A stretch of DNA of 64,000 nucleotides from Nectonema munidae (taxonomy: Eukaryota > Nematomorpha > Nectonematoida > Nectonematidae): assembly GCA_030549495.1 (NCBI GenBank), contig JAUIRK010000227.1, positions 270,273 through 334,272 of the forward strand. Reading direction: 5' to 3'. The notes under the pieces are model-generated. The model saw only the letters and a list, made by a program, of their open reading frames with translations, ran no database searches and was not told where the DNA came from. Within the stretch, counting starts at the first letter, position 1; every line of letters starts with the position of its first letter. The position numbers and the translations under genes are program-made. Below are positions 24,250-34,339 of this stretch, piece after piece.

Positions 24250-26560
24250 TTCCTTCAATTCTTCTATCTCAAAATGGCAAAGTAATAAATAGAGTTGAGA
24301 GCCGTTCCTACTCAAATTAAGTTTGTCATAGTTATCCTTGCTTTAAACAAAAACGCATTAAATTATCTTTATGATTACATTAGAAAAATTTTTGTTGCTC
24401 AAAGGAGAAATTAAAATAAAAAAACAATTAAAATATTTTATTTAGATTAATATCAAAATTAAAGAAAAGTTTAACACAAATTCAAGATGTAAATAAAAAC
24501 AAATTTGTACAAATTTTGAAACAAACTTTGGAATACTTCATATAAACACTATTTTAAAAAGTTTTTTTAATCAGTTGTTAAAATAATTATTTGAGTATCC
24601 TCTTGGTATTGAAAATAGTTTTCTTAATTTAGTTTAAAAATAGTAAAGTGTTTGCAAATTTTGATCAAAATTTTTGTGTATACCATTTTTTTGAAATTTT
24701 TATTTTTTAGAAAATTTTTAAAAGGGAGGGTAATTTATGATATGGAAAAATCTTTTTTTCACAAAATGTTATTTCTAGATTTAAAAATGTAGGAATCGAT
24801 TGGATCCAGGGTTTTTTCGATTGTAGCTTTTCATTTTTAAAATTTCATGTCATATAGAATTAGTATTTTTATATGTACACGTTTTAAAGTTTATTTTACA
24901 AATAAAAAGATGCTTCCTCCTTTGTTTCTTACCAAGTTTAAAATAGAAAATATCCGCCCAAACACATTTGGAATCTAAATATTAATTTAGTCTTGAGGGC
25001 AAATTATTCCTGAACTAATTAAGGAAGAATCTAACGCCATAAATTTTGATATAATATATTCTTATGTGGTGTATTCGAAAGAACTAATATAAACTAAAGG
25101 AGTCAGTAACTTAACTTAATGTGTGCATAGACTAACTTTAATGTTGAAGAGTTTATTTTCAAACAAAGAATTTTAAAATGTAATAAAAAAGGTTATAGGA
25201 AACAAGTGAAAATTGCAATTAGAAATGAGATGACTTCTTTAAAATGGAAATCCTTAATAAGAATACGGTGATATTTGAAGGTAAATATCAAAGCCTTTTG
25301 AGGCCACTTGTTGATATAAACAATCAATAAAACTACTTTAAATATCTTTAAAGGCAAAGTTAAAGATTTCAACAATATACGATAAAAATTAGAAAAAATG
25401 CCAATATTAGAGAGATAATTATGATATAATAATAGATGAAAACGATTATATAATGGTACGGTTAAAAAAGTATATGGAAACATTAAGATCTACCTACCTA
25501 CATAACAGTTTGGGAGTCTACAATCCAGAGATAGTTTATAGGAATCAATGAACCTAGACTTAATCAACTTTGGGAAAGATGACAAGCTAAGAGAAAAGTC
25601 AGAAAATAAATCAATGTAAGCGTTGTAAAAGCCCGCAAGCTTATAAGAAACACAGAAAATTGTATTAGTAAACATTTCTAACATTGATAGTAAAATCGAA
25701 TTTTAAATTGGTAATATAAATTTTTAACCAATTGGTTAGTAAAATTTTTACTTTTTACTAACATGATTAGTAATATAATTCATTTACTAATTGATTAGTA
25801 GTACAACTCTTGCTAAAATTATAGAAGATATTTAAATAAAGTTTATTTTAAATTTAATTTTTAATAAAGCATGTAGTATTAGCTACTATACTACTAACGA
25901 CTGTTTTATGCAAGCAAATTCTAAAAACCTACTGAATCAGTCAATATTTTTATTGTACAAATCATATACTTTTGCTTATATATTTTTGGAATTATAACTA
26001 TGGTTATACACTTAACAATATTAGTATCAGTATTAATACCGATTTTCTACTTGTTGTCTGTTGATGCCATATATCTTAACTATTGGCATGCTATTTACAT
26101 GATTTAATTATATTCATTGCATAGTGCAGGGAGTGGTGGAAAATGATATGAGCCAATTTTTAGTTCTTATACTTCTTTCTTCTTCTTGTCAAATTTGGAC
26201 TATTTTTTCTTTCATTAAATACTTCGATTGTCAACTTTTTGCCGCCCTCTTCCTCCAGTTTTGGTTGACGTTATTATAAAAGCATCGCAAATCATATTTG
26301 TTGTTGTGGTTTAGAGATGACACAGCCAATAAAAGACATTGGTTTTGAAAGCTACCAATTAGCTCTAAGGAATAAAAGGTTTAAAGCCAATAAAAAGGTT
26401 GAAAACTACTGTTTACTGGTATTCTTATACAAAAATATATAAATCAAAAATAAAAACAATATATGTATACTAAATTCTATATATATATAATATATTTTAT
26501 ATATTAATATAAATTGAAATTGAGGTACTCAAAATAGCTTTGCATATATTTAATAAATTT
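24250..26560. other. AT-rich sequence; possible LINE 3'-UTR trace at 25230-25310
   Basis: The segment gatatttgaaggtaaatatc and aaagccttttgaggcc at about 25268-25305 resembles the LINE 3' untranslated region at 18875-18910. A minus-strand frame beside it (25193-25684) is not clearly coding. TAGTAA/TTACTA-rich palindromic sequence lies at 25720-25805. No host gene is supported. Confidence 0.3.
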
Positions 26561-26629
26561 TTGTGAGGAGTCGGATAAGGTGAGCCTTTTCTTAAATTTC
26601 TTCTATAGAATTTAAAGTAATGCTGTAAT

Positions 26630-26880
26630 GATTCATTCATTTAATGGTAAACACATCTCTTATATCTTTTATTTCATCACATCTAAACCATATGTGTTCA
26701 GCATCCAAATCAGCTCGAATCATTCGCTTACAGGAAAGAAATGGTTTACAAGACAATTAAGAAATCACCATCTAATTATTTCAGAAGGAACAGCTGCTAT
26801 ATAATTTAATAGCTGCTCATAAAGCGGGCACTAAGTGTAAAAAGATGAAGATAGAGAGAGGACCAATATTTTTTGAGTAT
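26630..26880 (-). pseudogene. Decayed coding fragment, unidentified
   Basis: On the minus strand adjoining frames look protein-like: KNIGPLSIFIFLHLVP, then LYEQLLNYIAAVPSEIIRW (about 26770-26830). After a stop and frame change comes LSCKPFLSCKRMIRADLDAE and HIWFRCDEIKDIRDVFTIK, ending at a stop near 26640. The composition is far less biased than random AT-rich frames. I cannot name the family; it may be an old exon or a transposon gene. Confidence 0.3.
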
Positions 26881-27185
26881 ACATAGGCAGGTCTATTTTG
26901 ACCATGTTAAATACTGCAAATGCATATGCTTATATTGTCGTGTGTTTGTGATAAGAAGCGTCAGAAAATCGTCTAAAATTTAAATCTTTTTGACAATAAA
27001 GTAAATAAAGTAAGGCTGGTAACGATTAATTTGTTTTAAATAGCTAACTTTTTTTATATTAACGATTAATTAATAGTTAATTTCGATTAAATCAAAACAT
27101 CAGTTTATAACATTTGCTAACAAATTTATTTAACATATTTTTCATTTGAATTTAAATTTAAGAAGTGTAATACGGGTTTTCTCTT

Positions 27186-28818
27186 TCAAATATCGTCAGA
27201 TAACCAGCTATGTAGACACACAAGCATATTAACAGTATTTGGTTCAAGTGATGAACGCGTTTTGTTAACAGTGTTACCAGCAGAGCTAAATAATCGTTCA
27301 CACGGAACTAAAGTAGCAGGTATGCAAAGTACAGTTTTAGCAAATAATGCCAATTTTGGATATCGTTATTCGTTAAGTTTCTATCATTGTAGTGGATCAA
27401 CTGATTCCGCAACTTTTTTCTCCATTTTATATAGTTGCACTTCATTAAAAACATTTTCGGCATCATCTTGTGAGTCTTAGTCAGTCTCCATCAACTTGAA
27501 ATGCTTTTCACTTGTTTCGCATGAAGTGTCATTGACACTATTAAAATTATCTTGTGTGTTTGTTGTCTTCAGCCAATCTTTATTTGCTAATTGTTGAGAC
27601 CAAGTTTGTTTTTTTGCATCATCTGATAAGCACTTCAAGCTTTTATATCGTGGATCAAGTGCTGTCGCAACCTTTAAAACAGCAATGTTTTTCATATCAG
27701 CTACTTAATTATTTCCCAATCAGAATCGAACAGTTTCAAACCGACATAGTACTTATCTTTGGTTGACATGTAAAGATTTAATACCTCTTTAGTCTGCAGC
27801 AAACTTTACAGCATATAAAGAACGCTGTGTTCCATCTTGTTGGAACATCTTGCTGCAGCTTACGCAATGGTGAGTCAAAACAATTTTGCAATTCATTTGT
27901 ATTGAACGGGCTATGCTTAAATGACCTACAATTTTTCTACACTTTGCAAACAACACTTTGGTATCTGCAGCTTTAAATCCATTCAACATGCTTAACTGTA
28001 GGCTATGAGCTAAACAAGGAATATGTGAAAAACCTGCTTGAATAACAGCGGAAGTCATATTTCGTGCATTGTCAGTTACTATAACCTGGATCTTTTCTGT
28101 TATATTCCAGTCTTTTGCAAAGTGTTTATATAACTCAGCAACATTGACAGAATAGTGACGTTCAACTACATTAACGCATCTTAGAACAACACTTTTTAAA
28201 CTCCAGTCATCATTAATCCAATCGCCAATAGTTCTACAATAACTTTCATTTCCTAAAGATGTCCAAAAATCAGGAGTTAGTGCAATTGCTTTTGAATTTT
28301 TCACTACTTCTTAAGCGTTGAACATCTCAGTGAAATTTTTGCCGATAGTTTGCCGACAAGGTAGTTTCTAAGCAGAATTTTGAAGCGCTGTGCGTAATAC
28401 TTGCTGAAGACCTCATCTTCAACTATCGATATTGGTCTGCCACTGCTTGCTATCCATTTTGCAAGTGATATTGTAATGTCACGTTGTACCGTAGCACTCA
28501 CGGGTTGATCGAGTGTACGACAAAACTTACTCAAAGTAGTTTGCTTGGAGTCGATGTTGACGCCGCTGTACTCTGACTGAATGAAAGTGACTTTTCATGG
28601 TGAAGTTTCGAATATTGTAGCGAGTGTTTGTTTTGAAGGTGATAAGTAGTAAGGGACGTGTTAGATCCATGATATGCAAACAATTTGTCACAATGAATGC
28701 AATAAACGTTGGCAGCATTTTTAATATTACCATCATCCAACAATTTGAAACCAAAATGATTATGTAATTTGCCAGAAATAGGTTTATATTTATTAAATTG
28801 TTTTTCTTTTGTCGCCAT
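27186..28818 (-). pseudogene. hAT transposase with BED zinc finger (ZBED-like), broken
   Basis: Start at 28818. The N-terminal BED finger has the C..C and H....H pattern (YCIHCDKLFAYHG, TTYHLQNKHS). An N-terminal helical region follows (28304-28534, TISLAKWIASSGRPISIVED). The RNase H-like core is at 27789-28304 (ALTPDFWTSLGNESY, VIVTDNARNMTSAV, CLAHSLQLSM), then DPRYKSLKCL (27477-27695). The C-terminal dimerisation domain is present in a frame without its own start codon at 27186-27340 (CIPATLVPCERLFSSAGNTV), ending at a TGA at 27186-27188. The gene spans its full length with several frame changes and stops. No terminal repeat pair could be proved; TAAGGCTGGTAACG near 27011 could be one end. 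Confidence 0.85.
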
Positions 28819-28829
28819 ATATTTATTGA

Positions 28830-29690
28830 GATAGTCTAAAAAATAAAATTTAATCTGAAAACAATTAATCTTTAAATTCTACAGCTCTAAAATAAAGTAA
28901 TTATTACTACACTAAGTTTAGGTAGCGCAGTAAATCCAAAAAAAAAATAATTTAAAAAAGTTGAATAATAAAAATCTTGAGTTGTTTTATTACAAAAGAA
29001 TATTTTAAAGATATAAAATCTAATAATAAATTGTGTCACAATTTATGTAATAAGACAATTTGTTTGCCAGCTTCTATTCATCCCACTCACCCGCAATTAG
29101 CCGAACTTTTTCTATTTTTTATTTTTGTGTTTTTCTATTCATTTCATTGTATTTTTAGTTTAGATTTTTTTTTAAATATGATATCGCTAAAATAACATTA
29201 CGCAAAACAATGTAAGTTCTGTATTCGCAAATATTTTGCTAAACAGAAATATTATTATCTATAGTAGGTAGATAAAAATTGTTAAAAGCTTTGTTTGAAC
29301 TAATTACTATTTAGAAAATAGTAATTTGAAGCAATTTTATTGGTGTTTTTATGCAATTAATATTTACAAAACATTTAATTATAATAGTACAAAAGAGAAA
29401 ATTGGTTTGCTCTAAATTATCTTTTTAATATTCAAATATGAAGGAATTTTAATGCTATAAAAACAAAGATTTTATTAAATCTACAAATTTATAACTAATA
29501 AAACTTTTGTAACATAGAGTATGAATGATTTAATAATAATGATTCAAAAAAAAGTAAAATTTACAAATTATTAATTAAAAAAAAGTTTTTGAGAAAGAAG
29601 TTTTTATAATTTATTATTTTTTAATGATTTTTTTTATTCAAGATTTTATATCGTTAATGTTTTGTTAATTTTTCTGTTTACTAAATTTTT
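28830..29690. other. AT-rich sequence, nothing recognised
   Basis: Low-complexity A/T runs without coding or repeat structure that I can support. Confidence 0.5.
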
Positions 29691-29696
29691 CGATCG

Positions 29697-30280
29697 ATGC
29701 TTTCAAAGTCTTTTTTTTGTAATTATAAAATAAGACCATTTTCAAAAATTCTTATTCATTTGAAGGAATGCCATCAAAATGAAACACATTTCAATATAAG
29801 CTGTCCTTTTGAACGATGCAAACAAGAATATAAAAAAGTAGATTCTTTTGCCAAGCATTGCCAAAATAAACATGTTGGCTTTAAAAAATGTCAACATTTT
29901 ATATTAAATACTTCATTAGCTGAAACAAGTTCTCAAAGCATCTTCAGTGAAACTCATTTAGAAGTTACAAACCCACTACGAAATGATACCAATTTTTTAT
30001 AGCTTCTTTTTTTGTATTTGAGAGAAATTAAATTAATTTCATCACAAAATATTATAGAAATTACGAATAAATTTGTTGAATATTTGGAATTACATGATAA
30101 TGACTTTTATCTAATCTCCCTGAGAATTCAAATTAAAGAATTATAATTTATAATATCAAAATTGTAAAATCTGGCACAAGTTTATATCATGCTTTCTCAA
30201 TTTTAAAATCTGATTATTCAATAGATATTCAAAAGAAAAATTCCAATATGTTCTTGCTGTAGAATATGAATTTTACGGGT
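29697..30280 (+). pseudogene. C2H2-type uncharacterised protein, N-terminal fragment
   Basis: The frame at 29697-30002 holds two C2H2-like fingers: a degenerate one (FFCNYKIRPFSKILIHLKEC) and C-x4-C..H-x4-H (CPFERCKQEYKKVDSFAKHC, then QNKHV). A coiled continuation follows in the next 120 bases after a stop (LREIKLISSQNIIEITNKFV). A further frame reads LAVEYEFYGSSKIF near 30255-30295, just before the dispersed repeat. The arrangement resembles the same uncharacterised C2H2 family as the pieces at 8640-8983 and 56285-56583. It is broken and partial. Confidence 0.45.
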
Positions 30281-30487
30281 CCTCAAAAATTTTTAGGGAT
30301 ACAAACAGGGACGTACATCCGGGGGCGAGTGGGGGACCAATCTCTTTTAATTTCGATTTTTAACGAAAAATCGTTAAAAATGTACTTGATCTATTTATGA
30401 CAGCTGTCAGAATTTTATTTATAGACAGAAATATTCAAAAAAACGCAATGATTTTCTTTTCTCGTATACTTTGATTTATGTTAGTTT

Positions 30488-30838
30488 GGTCCTCGGACAT
30501 TTCGCCCTGTTATTTTCAAAAGACAGTTCGTCCCATGGACAATTTGCCCCATTATTTTCATAAGACATTTTGTTTCATGGACAATTCGCACCGTTATTTT
30601 CATAAGACATTTTGTCTCATTGACAATTCTAAAAAATTAAGAGATAAAATGATTAATTTGAAATAATTTAATAGATAAAATAAACAAGAATATAAAATTT
30701 TTTAATAATTTTACAGCTATAATAAGCAAAGATGGATAAAACAAATAGCCTATGAGATAATTTGTCCAAGGGGCAAATTGTCTATGGGGCGAATTATCTA
30801 TGGGGCGAATTGTCTATTGGGCAAAATGTCTGTCGACC
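30488..30838. mobile_element. MITE with 8-bp target duplication and subterminal arrays
   Basis: This 351-bp element has ends GGTCCTCGGACATTT and, inverted, GGTCGACAGACATTT. It is flanked by perfect 8-bp duplications GTTAGTTT (30480-30487 and 30839-30846). Just inside the left end are three tandem 42-bp units (starts 30496, 30538, 30580). Just inside the right end are about 3.5 copies of a 16-bp unit (GGGGCGAATTGTCTAT-like, about 30768-30825). The empty site is preserved at about 33826-33833 in copy B. An 8-bp duplication fits hAT or P superfamilies; the ends do not decide which. Confidence 0.92.
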
Positions 30839-31149
30839 GTTAGTTTAAATAATTTTTTAATTATAAGGGTTGGCTACTTAAACATTGGCTTTTGTTGCTT
30901 ATAAAAACTTGAAAATATCAAATAAACTCTAATTCTTTATGCCTCCTAATATTTTGAAATTATTCTGAGAACAGATGGTTCAATTTTAAAATAGTGAAAA
31001 TTGCTTTATCAGTTTATTTTGTTTCCCTTATATCTTAATGTTAATTATGTAGCAAATTTTCCAATTTTGAGTAAAAGGTAAGGTGCAGCGGGTGTATTTT
31101 CATTGACAAGGCACTGATGTACCGCTTATGTCAAACTATGAACAGATTC

Positions 31150-31221
31150 GTATCGATGAGGAATCGAATCCAGAGGCTTTAGTGCTGAGTTCATCATCTC
31201 AACCAACTTGCCATGCCACCC
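31150..31221 (-). ncRNA. tRNA-derived SINE head (pseudo-tRNA)
   Basis: On the minus strand the sequence has an RNA polymerase III A box, TGGCAAGTTGG, and about 35 bases later a B box, GGATTCGATTCC, at tRNA-like spacing. It does not fold as a complete tRNA by eye: acceptor arms are not complementary. It is probably the head of a SINE whose body runs to about 31080 (aatctgttcatag ... gctgcacc). No second copy is seen in the window. Confidence 0.5.
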
Positions 31222-31639
31222 ATAGAGTATGCTGTAGAGGATACGTCAAATTAGTTTTGAAAAAACTTAAGTTATGCTCTAAAAAATTTTAGTTTTTTTG
31301 TAGCTCTATAACTTTTTCTGATAGACTTTTTTTCCTTAAAAGTTATTATAAAAGGCAAATCATTGCAAAATGTTAAAAGTTATTTTACTTTTTGTAGATT
31401 TTTGTAGCTTGTATCAATTTAGCTTTTAAACTATTTTTGAATGATGCTGAGTAAAATGAAATAATGCCATCTTAATTCTTGTTTTATTTTTGTTTGCACA
31501 ATTATAACTTCATTTTATACCCTTCCCCTGAATCAATCACATTTTTCATATAAACATCGCAGGGTGTCTAGTAGACTCTTTGCCTTTAGAATACATTTGC
31601 TCCCTCCCCCTCGCTCCCCTGATGTGCGCCCCGGCTCAT

Positions 31640-32088
31640 GTTAAAATAATTGAAGAAATTCTCGAAGAATTTTTCATTTGTTATAAAAAAAACCTGCCAA
31701 ACTTCACTTTAATAATAAGAATACCTTAAAATCCTTGGCAACTCATCATCAATTCATGCTTGCATATCACCTCTCATCTGATGATTTTTTTTTGAACAAA
31801 AGTTTTCAATAAACTAGTAAATCAATTCGATTCAATGCCAATATTTTTTCTGCTGATCTTCACTTATTACTTGAAAAGCATAGAGATGTTTGGTTATTGC
31901 TGGTAAAAAAGTAAGTATTACTACAGTTGTTAGAAACATTTTATTAAAACATTAGTACTCTATACTAATTGAGTATGTCGTTTTTGGAAATAAATTTTAC
32001 TACTATCGTTATTAAAATGTAATGTTTATATTGGTAAAAATAACTATCTAAATTAGTATTACGAACTATGCAGAAATCACATAATGCA
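31640..32088. other. Sequence downstream of the minus-strand host exons
   Basis: On the minus strand an AATAAA (plus coordinates about 31945-31950) lies about 140 bases past the proposed stop at 32089. TAGTA/TACTA-rich sequence surrounds it. No other feature. Confidence 0.4.
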
Positions 32089-32885
32089 TTAGTAATGTTT
32101 ACTAACATAGTTTCTCTGTGATGGATTGCGTAATGCTTTTTCAGATTTACGGACTGGAAGCAACATTCTAGAAAAGTTGTGTATTTTGAAGAGATGGTAT
32201 AGAATTAAGGAGCGCATATTTTGATTAATAGATTGTCTTTTGATAAAATAAACTTACAAGCTTGTGCATTAAATAAGGACGCCACCAGACTTGTCTCCAT
32301 GGTAACCGGAGAATAGTATCCCGAAGACAAAAGTGTACAGATAGAAAGAGCTATCATTGCTTCGTAATTGACTTGTAAAATTGCCATAGCAAGATAGTGG
32401 TCACTTTTCGCCTAGAACCGTCTCCACTACACTATCTACTGAAAATCAAAATGGTCCATTTCTGATTTTCCACTATTTGATGGAATGGAGGCATATCTCG
32501 TGTTTTACGCGTATACGGAATAACTTAAAGATGATAAATCTAAAAGAATACATCTTTGATCATAATCTAATTGCAAAATCTATTTTGTAACTACTTATCT
32601 TCAACCGCCTTGCTATATGTTATTATATTTTCAACTATGTAGAATTATCCACAAGACCTTGTTCAATTGATTTTTCGTAATGTTCTTTCTTAAATATCTG
32701 AACTTATGATATTTTAAGCTTCTTCTTAAAGTAAAATTTTTTAAAGAAACTTGCTTACAGGGTCGTCATATATTGGACTTGAGCCTGGGAAAAGTTTGCA
32801 AATTTCTTCAGGAGTAAAGCCAGGACATAAACGAGGACTTATTATCATCCCTTGCGATTTTTTTTTAATACATTGTTTGTCAATA
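32089..32885 (-). CDS. 3' exons of an unidentified host gene (three exons)
   Basis: Three minus-strand segments join with consistent phases. Exon 32885-32759 follows a long T tract ending TTTTAG, encodes IDKQCIKKKSQGMIISPRLC then PGFTPEEICKLFPGSSPIYD, and ends before GTAAGC in phase 0. Exon 32411-32258 starts after TTCTAG in phase 0, encodes AKSDHYLAMAILQVNYEAM then IALSICTLLSSGYYSPVTM, and ends before GTAAGT after one base. Exon 32153-32089 starts after CTTCCAG, completes the codon and gives RKSEKALRNPSQRNYVSKHY and a stop. AATAAA follows. Residue composition is balanced, unlike random AT-rich frames. I do not recognise the protein; IALSICTLLS could be a short hydrophobic helix. Upstream exons were not found. 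Exons one and two are the better supported. Confidence 0.5.
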
Positions 32886-33111
32886 CTAAAAAAAAATAAA
32901 AAAGTTGCATTACATTTCAAATATCAATTTGTTAAATTATATGCTTATATTAGTTTTTATCATTTAAAAAAAATGCAGAATTTATGGCTGAGACTTGAAT
33001 ATCTTTATCTGTAAAAATAGAAAAAAAAGAAGCTAAAGATCTTGATAAAAATAAATGATTTAGAACATTCTCTTGTTTAAGCTCTCCTATCTCATTCAGC
33101 TCTCTTCTCTC

Positions 33112-33309
33112 CAGTGACGTAGCCTAGCTGTTGCATGAGGGGCCGTGCCCACACTCATATCTCCACATGGTGCCCCCATGCACTTATGCAATATCAGTTT
33201 TCGAAAATTTCTCCAATGAAAGGATCAAGAAAGTATAAATAATGTTGCTCACGTTTTTTGTTTTTAAATTGTGCCCCCGCCTATCAACTTTTTTCTGGCT
33301 ACGCCACTG
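33112..33309. mobile_element. hAT MITE (198 bp)
   Basis: The ends are CAGTGACGTAGCC at 33112 and its inverse GGCTACGCCACTG ending at 33309. The flanking 8-mers are CTTCTCTC (33104-33111) and CTTCTGTC (33310-33317), 7 of 8 identical. There is no coding capacity. A degenerate relative lies at about 49025-49090. Confidence 0.85.
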
Positions 33310-33699
33310 CTTCTGTCTAATTTGCATTTAGAGTTAAGTTAAAATAGTTTTCAATCGTTACAATTTTATATCAATGAATATTGTTAGACTCTCGCTAAGA
33401 ATTTTTTTTCAAAAAAGGTCACTTAATCTTCATAACTACGTTTGTTACATTTTATAACATTTGAAAACTTTAATTTTTTCAAGTTAAGAAATTTTTTTTC
33501 AATAGCTATTTGAGAATGCATATTTTGACTAGCTATTCAGTTTAAAAACAAGAATACTCTATTTGCTTAATATTTGAGCAGAGATATTTTATATAATGTT
33601 CGATTGTTAAATTTTGTAAGTAACACTGTACATAATTAATTAAATCATTTTTGTTAAGAAAATTTGTTGATTATTATAATAAAAATATAATATCGAAAC

Positions 33700-34335
33700 A
33701 AAATGTTTCAGTTGCTAAAAATGTACTTAATCTATTTATGACAGCTTTCAGAATTTTATTTGTGGACAGAAATATTCAAAAAAAAACGCAATGATTATCT
33801 TTTCTCGTAAACTATGATTTATGTTAGTTTTAATAATTTTTTAATGATTTTGTGTTCTTTAAATAATTTTATAAAAAGTGATTAAACTACCATTTTTGTA
33901 TACTATAATTCTTTACTTTTAAAAAATACAAGTGCTACCAAATTACCCTATAAATAAGGGTTAGCTACATAAACTTTGGCTTTTGCTGCTTATTAGAAAA
34001 TATCAAATAAACTATCTCATTTTTATGCCTCCTATTATTTTGAAATTATTCTGAGAACAGAGATTTTCATTTTAAATAGTGAAAATTGATTAATTAGTTT
34101 ATTTTGTCTCCTTTCTCTCTTATGTTAATTATGTAGCAAAATTTTAAATTTTGAGTAAAAGGTAAGGTAAAAGTACCGTGGGTGTGTGTTTTTCTTATTT
34201 CTCTCCAACCTTAAGTTATTTGTTTTCAGTTGTTTTCTCTATCAAATAAAATATCCTTTCATCAATTCCTGTAATGTGCCTGGTAAACTACTTCATTTTC
34301 AAATGAAAAACCTATTCCACTTCTCCCCCTACCAA
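33700..34335. repeat. Dispersed repeat copy B, empty of the MITE
   Basis: Homologous to copy A from aaaatgtacttaatctattt (33718) through gattttgagtaaaaggtaagg (about 34165) and a C-rich end near 34330. Where copy A has the MITE plus two GTTAGTTT copies, this copy has a single GTTAGTTT (about 33826-33833). It also has about 105 bp after that point (33848-33953) that copy A lacks. Confidence 0.75.
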
Positions 34336-34339
34336 CAAT

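Larger units (their letters stand above)
30306..31634. repeat. Dispersed repeat copy A with G-rich inverted ends (carries a MITE)
   Basis: The left end CAGGGACGTACATCCGGGGG (30306) and the inverted right end CCGGGGCGCACATCAGGGG (ending 31634) agree at most positions, as in a non-autonomous DNA transposon. Flanking 8-mers do not match. The interior is homologous to copy B at about 33700-34335: atgtacttgatctatttatgac, the segment around 30839-31085, and a C-rich tract before the right end. The MITE at 30488-30838 is inserted in this copy only. Confidence 0.6.

Noticed and set aside
31150-31221. A functional tRNA gene
   Set aside because: Only the A and B boxes are tRNA-like; the acceptor and anticodon stems do not pair.
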